Shown here one piece after another: positions 60,360-64,000 of a stretch of DNA of 64,000 bases. Under the pieces are notes generated by a model. That model saw nothing but the letters and a program-made list of their open reading frames with translations, searched no databases and was not told where the DNA came from. This DNA comes from Paenibacillus hemerocallicola (GTDB lineage Bacteria > Bacillota > Bacilli > Paenibacillales > NBRC-103111), in the NCBI RefSeq assembly GCF_006265175.1, contig NZ_VDCQ01000001.1, positions 62,001 to 126,000 of the forward strand, given 5' to 3'. How positions within the stretch are numbered: position 1 is the first letter of the stretch; the number at the start of each line of letters is the position of its first letter. Position numbers and translations under genes: made by a program.

Positions 60360-60872
60360 ATGCGAATCGAGACGATATCCATTGATCGGATCAATCCGGC
60401 AGCATACAATCCGCGAGTCGACCTGCAGCCGGGCGACCCCGAGTACGAGAAGCTGCGGCGAAGCATTGAAGAATTCGGCTACGTCGAGCCGATTGTCTGG
60501 AACCAACGCACCGGGAACATGGTCGGCGGGCACCAGCGGTTCAAAATATTGAAGGCCCGCGGCGATATGGAGGTGGCCGTTTCCGTCGTCGACCTGGACG
60601 AGCAGCAGGAACGGTTGCTGAATATCGCTTTGAATAAACTTTCAGGAGATTGGGACGAGTCAGCTCTCACGCAGTTATTGGTTGAACTGCAACAAGGAGG
60701 GGCGGATATATCCTTGGCTGGTTTTGACGAAGTAGACCTGAAACAGATGTTGGGCGAAATCGAGATTCCCCAATTCGAAACAGGAACAGCGGAAGACCAG
60801 GGCGATTTGGGCGTGCTGAGTTCAAAACTCGTCACTTGTCCGCATTGCGGAAAGGAGTTCGAGCGGGAATGA
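60360..60872 (+). CDS. ParB/Srx-fold phage protein
   Basis: 170 aa from ATG at 60360 behind AGGGAGG. ParB N-terminal fold: INPAAYNPR, RSIEEFGYVEPIVW and the GGHQRFKIL box. A C-terminal CPHCG may be half a zinc knuckle. In phages such proteins usually accompany DNA modification enzymes rather than partition. The Mom-like gene overlaps its stop (ATGA), which supports that role. Confidence 0.87.
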   Translation: MRIETISIDRINPAAYNPRVDLQPGDPEYEKLRRSIEEFGYVEPIVWNQRTGNMVGGHQRFKILKARGDMEVAVSVVDLDEQQERLLNIALNKLSGDWDESALTQLLVELQQGGADISLAGFDEVDLKQMLGEIEIPQFETGTAEDQGDLGVLSSKLVTCPHCGKEFERE

Positions 60873-61477
60873 CTGACCTGAAAGTGACATGGGCAACATA
60901 CGAAGCTGCAAAATTTGCCTGTGAACATTTCCACTATAGCAAATGTATGCCTGTCGGTAAGATGGTCAAAGTTGGGGCATGGGAAGATGGTCAGTTCATC
61001 GGGGCTGTAATTTTTAGTAGGGGCGCCACGAATCATATCGGCTCGCCGTACGGTTTGACTCAAAAGGAATGTTGCGAGTTAACCCGGGTTGCGTTGACCA
61101 ATCACAAGTCATTCGTATCTGAAATACTCGCGAAAGCTCTCAAATTTTTGAAAGAACAATCTCCTAATATTCAACTTGTTGTAAGCTATGCGGATGTTGA
61201 ACAGAATCATCACGGTGGCATTTATCAAGCAACCAACTGGATTTATGAAGGTAAAACAAGCGGAGAACATTATTTCATTATTAGAGGCAAAAGAACGCAC
61301 CCAAAATCAATCCATTCAAAGTATGGGACAGGTAGTCAACAAATAGAGTGGATTCGAAAGAACTTAGATTCTCATGCGGAAGTATACATTACGGTCGGTA
61401 AGCACAAATACCTCATGCCAATGAACCGGAAAATGAGAAAAAAAATCTTGTCATTGCATAAACCTTACCCAAAATAA
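60869..61477 (+). CDS. Mom-like DNA modification protein (GNAT fold)
   Basis: 202 aa. The order of conserved stretches (HFHYSKCMPVGKMVKVGAW, VIFSRGA, ELTRVAL, VSYADVEQNHHGGIYQATNWIYEG) fits the Mom family, which in phage Mu converts adenine to a carbamoylmethyl form protecting DNA from host restriction. The similarity is from pattern memory and would need a profile search. It overlaps the ParB-like gene. Confidence 0.75.
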   Translation: MTDLKVTWATYEAAKFACEHFHYSKCMPVGKMVKVGAWEDGQFIGAVIFSRGATNHIGSPYGLTQKECCELTRVALTNHKSFVSEILAKALKFLKEQSPNIQLVVSYADVEQNHHGGIYQATNWIYEGKTSGEHYFIIRGKRTHPKSIHSKYGTGSQQIEWIRKNLDSHAEVYITVGKHKYLMPMNRKMRKKILSLHKPYPK

Positions 61478-61478
61478 A

Positions 61479-61600
61479 GGAGGACGCGCTAACGTCCTCC
61501 CTTTGACCCAGGGTATCCCCCGGCTGAGATAGCGGAGACCACGCGCGTGGATTTCCGAAAAGCCGCTATCTCGTTTTCCATTCTAACGGAAAGCCGGGGT
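61479..61600 (+). ncRNA. Structured RNA (hairpin plus three-way junction) before a small gene
   Basis: Hairpin GGAGGACG with CGTCCTCC (61479-61500). Then P1 CCCCGGCT with AGCCGGGG (61518-61525/61592-61599), P2 GAGATAGCGG with CCGCTATCTC (61526-61535/61563-61572) capped by CCACGCGCGTGG, and P3 TTTCC with GGAAA (61575-61579/61588-61592). P1 occupies the GGGG that would be the ribosome binding site of the next gene. A cos/packaging site is the alternative, given the terminase genes downstream. Confidence 0.55.
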
Positions 61601-61609
61601 TGCCACAAT

Positions 61610-61822
61610 ATGACGAAGCAAAATGATGATTTGTTGTTGGAACATGAAATTCAGGTTGTGCGCGGCATCATGGAATCTCGCGAGCAGTACCGGAAGGTTG
61701 TCAAGGCGGCCATAGCCCGTTGGGTAAAAGACTTTCAGGAAGATCGAATTGAGATGAACACGGTCGACGACCTCCGAAAGTTGATAGAAATGGATATTGA
61801 GCTGCAAAAAGGCGAACTGTAG
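61610..61822 (+). CDS. Small helical phage protein before terS, unknown
   Basis: 70 aa from ATG at 61610. Helical (HEIQVVRGIMESREQYRKVV, DDLRKLIEMDIEL). The only ribosome-binding-like sequence, GCCGGGGTT, lies in a stem of the upstream RNA. Its stop is inside a strong terminator, so RNA, gene and terminator form one unit. Confidence 0.6.
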   Translation: MTKQNDDLLLEHEIQVVRGIMESREQYRKVVKAAIARWVKDFQEDRIEMNTVDDLRKLIEMDIELQKGEL

Positions 61823-61836
61823 AGGTTCGCCTTTTT
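61806..61836 (+). terminator. Rho-independent terminator ahead of the terminase genes
   Basis: GGCGAAC pairs with GTTCGCC, extended by A-runs and T-runs on either side (AAAAA/TTTTT), over a 7-base loop. Confidence 0.88.
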
Positions 61837-61858
61837 GGGTCGGGGGTGGTGGTATGTA

Positions 61859-62752
61859 GTGGGCAAAGAACGCAGTCCGAAACGCGCCGAAGCAGAACGT
61901 ATGTGGATGGACAGCGGCGGTAAGGTACTACTCAAGGACATTGCTGCTGCGCTTGGTGTCGGGGACACTTTAATCCGAAAGTGGAAGAATCAAGATAAGT
62001 GGGAAACCTCCCTGAACGGTAACGTTACCAATGAATCGAATAGTAACGTTACCAAACGAATGGGAGCGCCGAAAGGGAACAGGAACGCCATAGGCAATAA
62101 AGGCGGAGCTCCTATGGGCAATAAGCAGGCAATGGGTAACCGTGGGGGCAACGGCGGGCCGCTCGGCAATAAAAAGGCTGTTAAGACCGGCGAACATGAA
62201 ACGATTTGGCTGGACGCGCTCGATGAGGACGAATTGGAGCTGCTGTCAAGCATCGACACAGATCCGGTCATACAAGCTGACGAAACCATTGCGTTACTGT
62301 CTCTGCGTGAGCGTCGAATGCTTCTGCGGATCCAGCGGTTGAATTCTGGACTGACGGAAAAGCAACGGCGTGTGCTTCAGGAATTGCGAACAGTGAGGGA
62401 AGCTGTACAAGTCCATGATGATCGAACGGGAAAGACCAATACCATCACGGTAGAGAAGGACAAGATGGTCGAGTCGCAGATCGAAGAAACGTCATTTCGA
62501 ACGTTGGAAGATATTCTGCGCATCGAAGATGCTTTGACACGTGTTCAGGAAAAAAAGTTGAAAGCTATCGAGTTAAAGAACCGGCTTATTGCTGTGGACG
62601 AGGAGAAGCAAGTCCGAACGGCTATTCTCCAGATCGAGCTGCAGCAGCTTCAAGGTGGCGCTGGCGCGACACAAAGCTGGACCGATGCACTGAAGGAGAT
62701 TGCGGAGCGTCGTAAGGCTGTGCAAGCGGCGGAGGCTCAGACCGATGAGTAA
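61859..62752 (+). CDS. terS: Terminase small subunit
   Basis: 297 aa from a GTG at 61859. N-terminal helix-turn-helix (LLKDIAAALGVGDTLIRKWKNQDKW), a Gly/Asn-rich linker (about 68-105, GAPKGNRNAIGNKGG and similar), then a long helical oligomerisation region. This is the PBSX/XtmA-like layout. It recognises the packaging site and stimulates the large subunit, whose gene overlaps its 3' end. Confidence 0.88.
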   Translation: MGKERSPKRAEAERMWMDSGGKVLLKDIAAALGVGDTLIRKWKNQDKWETSLNGNVTNESNSNVTKRMGAPKGNRNAIGNKGGAPMGNKQAMGNRGGNGGPLGNKKAVKTGEHETIWLDALDEDELELLSSIDTDPVIQADETIALLSLRERRMLLRIQRLNSGLTEKQRRVLQELRTVREAVQVHDDRTGKTNTITVEKDKMVESQIEETSFRTLEDILRIEDALTRVQEKKLKAIELKNRLIAVDEEKQVRTAILQIELQQLQGGAGATQSWTDALKEIAERRKAVQAAEAQTDE

Positions 62753-64000
62753 ACCGTATAATGTCGTTTCCGACATCGTGCAGCTGCTTGACCTATACTG
62801 GGACGATCCCGTCGCTTTCGCGGAGGACATGCTTGGCTTTGCTCCGGATGAATGGCAGCGGGCGGTCATGATGGACGTAGCGGAGTTCCGGTTCACGAGC
62901 GTTCGATCTGGCCAAGGTGTAGGCAAGACCGGGCTCGAGGCCGCGTTGGCGATCTGGTTCTTGTGCTGCCGCCCGAACCCGAGGGTGGTCTGTACGGCTC
63001 CTACGAAACAGCAGCTCAATGACGTCTTGTGGGCAGAGGTCGCCAAGTGGCTTGAATCGTCCATGGTCGGGAACTTGCTTAAGTGGACAAAGACCAAGGT
63101 TTACATGATCGGTCACGAGAAGCGGTGGTTTGCGACGGCCCGCACGGCCAATAAGCCCGAGAACATGCAAGGATTCCACGAAGATCATATGCTGTTCATC
63201 GTCGATGAAGCTTCTGGCGTCGCTGATCCGATCATGGAAGCCATTCAGGGGACCTTGTCTGGCGAAGACAATAAAATGTTGTTATGCGGAAACCCAACGC
63301 GCACCAGTGGGTATTTCTACGATTCGCACAATCGGGACCGTAGATTATTCCGGACGCACAGGGTCGACAGTCGAGACAGTAAACGGACTTCGAAAGAAAA
63401 CATCCAGATGCTGATCGACAAGTACGGTGCCGACAGCGACGTCGTTCGCGTAAGGGTGTACGGCGAGTTTCCCAAAGCCGAGGCCGATGCCTTCATCGCA
63501 CTGGAGCTGGCGGAGCTGGCCGCGAATGCTACGGTAGAACTGCAGGGCGACACGCTTCATTTGGGCGTGGACGTGGCTCGTTTCGGTGATGATGAAACAG
63601 TCATCGCTCCGCGAATCGGCATGAAGGTGTTCAAGCTGCGCTGCTACAACAAGCAGGACACCATGGTCACGGCCGGGCGGGTCATTTCAACCGGCAAGGA
63701 GATGCTCCGCCACTATTCGCAACTGCAGCGCGTCGAAATCAAAGTGGACGACAGCGGCGTCGGCGGTGGGGTGACGGATAGGTTGAACGAAGTCATTCGG
63801 GAGGAACGGCTCAATGGGTGGCGTGTCACACCGATCAACAACGGCAGCAAGCCGACTCGAAACGAAGAGGAACACTTTGAGAATCGAGGCACCGAAACGT
63901 GGGCGTACTTGCGTGATCTGCTGCAAGAATCTTTTTCGAAGCATATTCAGGGACAGCCTGCAGCAGTTGAACTGCCAAACGATGATCGCCTCGTGACGCA
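62745..64000 (+). CDS. terL: Terminase large subunit, N-terminal part (cut by window end)
   Basis: 418 codons are seen and the frame is still open at 64000. ATG at 62745 overlapping the terS stop. ATPase: Walker A-like SGQGVGKT (about 55-62), Walker B MLFIVDEAS. Nuclease: GVDVARFGDDETV and VDDSGVGGGV carry the first acidic residues of the RNase H-fold. Packages DNA into proheads. Confidence 0.95.
   Translation, partial: MSKPYNVVSDIVQLLDLYWDDPVAFAEDMLGFAPDEWQRAVMMDVAEFRFTSVRSGQGVGKTGLEAALAIWFLCCRPNPRVVCTAPTKQQLNDVLWAEVAKWLESSMVGNLLKWTKTKVYMIGHEKRWFATARTANKPENMQGFHEDHMLFIVDEASGVADPIMEAIQGTLSGEDNKMLLCGNPTRTSGYFYDSHNRDRRLFRTHRVDSRDSKRTSKENIQMLIDKYGADSDVVRVRVYGEFPKAEADAFIALELAELAANATVELQGDTLHLGVDVARFGDDETVIAPRIGMKVFKLRCYNKQDTMVTAGRVISTGKEMLRHYSQLQRVEIKVDDSGVGGGVTDRLNEVIREERLNGWRVTPINNGSKPTRNEEEHFENRGTETWAYLRDLLQESFSKHIQGQPAAVELPNDDRLVT

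Noticed and set aside
61518-61600. Second hammerhead ribozyme
   Set aside because: CTGAGAT and CGAAAA are present but the core CTGANGA is not, and the strands do not fall in hammerhead order.
38161-64000. CRISPR array or tRNA genes in the prophage
   Set aside because: No regular repeat-spacer structure was seen; the only tandem repeats are the four iterons and the two arm sites. No cloverleaf sequence was recognised.

Overview
The window looks like the chromosome of a spore-forming, GC-rich member of the Paenibacillaceae (Paenibacillus/Cohnella type). Support comes from a Tlp-type spore protein, a T-box leader, strong AGGAGG ribosome binding sites with frequent TTG/GTG starts, and a MrfAB pair. 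Bases 1 to about 38,150 are host sequence. From about 38,160 to the end is the left part of an integrated tailed-phage genome that continues beyond the window.

Host region. (a) 1-4.5 kb: 3' end of metH, rnz, tlp and murC. (b) 4.5-8.5 kb: a compact peptide locus with a methyltransferase, a class I isoprenoid-synthase-like protein carrying two DDxxD motifs, and an 80-aa NHLP-leader precursor ending in Trp. A membrane sensor histidine kinase lies convergently behind it. The set resembles ComQ-ComX-ComP but uses a different kind of precursor; it is the most interesting host system here. (c) 8.8-12 kb: YbjQ, an LrgA/LrgB pair, a solitary sufU, a nitroreductase and a small unknown gene. (d) 12-21 kb: DNA maintenance genes. 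mrfA-mrfB sit behind a promoter holding a LexA-like box, followed by a HAD phosphatase, an Fpg/Nei glycosylase, endonuclease IV, a small receiver-like protein, an ABC ATPase and a THUMP/FtsJ-type methyltransferase. (e) 20.9-23.5 kb: T-box controlled ilvA, then an NlpC/P60 lipoprotein. (f) 23.6-31 kb: an AraC-regulated sugar locus with a cre site, holding a solute-binding lipoprotein, two Gfo/Idh/MocA oxidoreductases, a TIM-barrel isomerase, a PIG-L deacetylase and an SDR, but no permease. (g) 31-38.2 kb: a Ser/Thr kinase fused to a degenerate ParA-like domain, then a Tad/Flp pilus operon (CpaE-, CpaF-, TadB-, TadC-, Flp- and TadE-like).

Prophage. The integrase abuts the end of the TadE-like gene, which appears to have lost its 3' end. 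ImmA/ImmR-type and Cro-type regulators follow, with shared operators. The early genes run rightward: DUF932, a full-length AbrB homologue, an SbcC-like ATPase, a RecT-like protein, an MBL-fold protein, and an SPP1-like replication module (initiator with four internal 32-bp iterons, G39P-like loader, DnaB helicase). RusA, a Topo VI-A/Spo11-like TOPRIM protein, ASCH and a sigma-like late regulator come next. An AT-rich leftward gene with a C-terminal PD-(D/E)XK-like motif (57.3-59.3 kb) is a probable defence or cargo gene. The right end holds ParB-like and Mom-like DNA modification genes and both terminase subunits; terL is cut by the window end.

Two structured non-coding regions stand out in the prophage. 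One is a hammerhead-ribozyme-like element directly after the AbrB stop codon (about 43,394-43,468), followed by a 17-bp hairpin. The other is a three-way-junction RNA ahead of the terminase genes (about 61,479-61,600).
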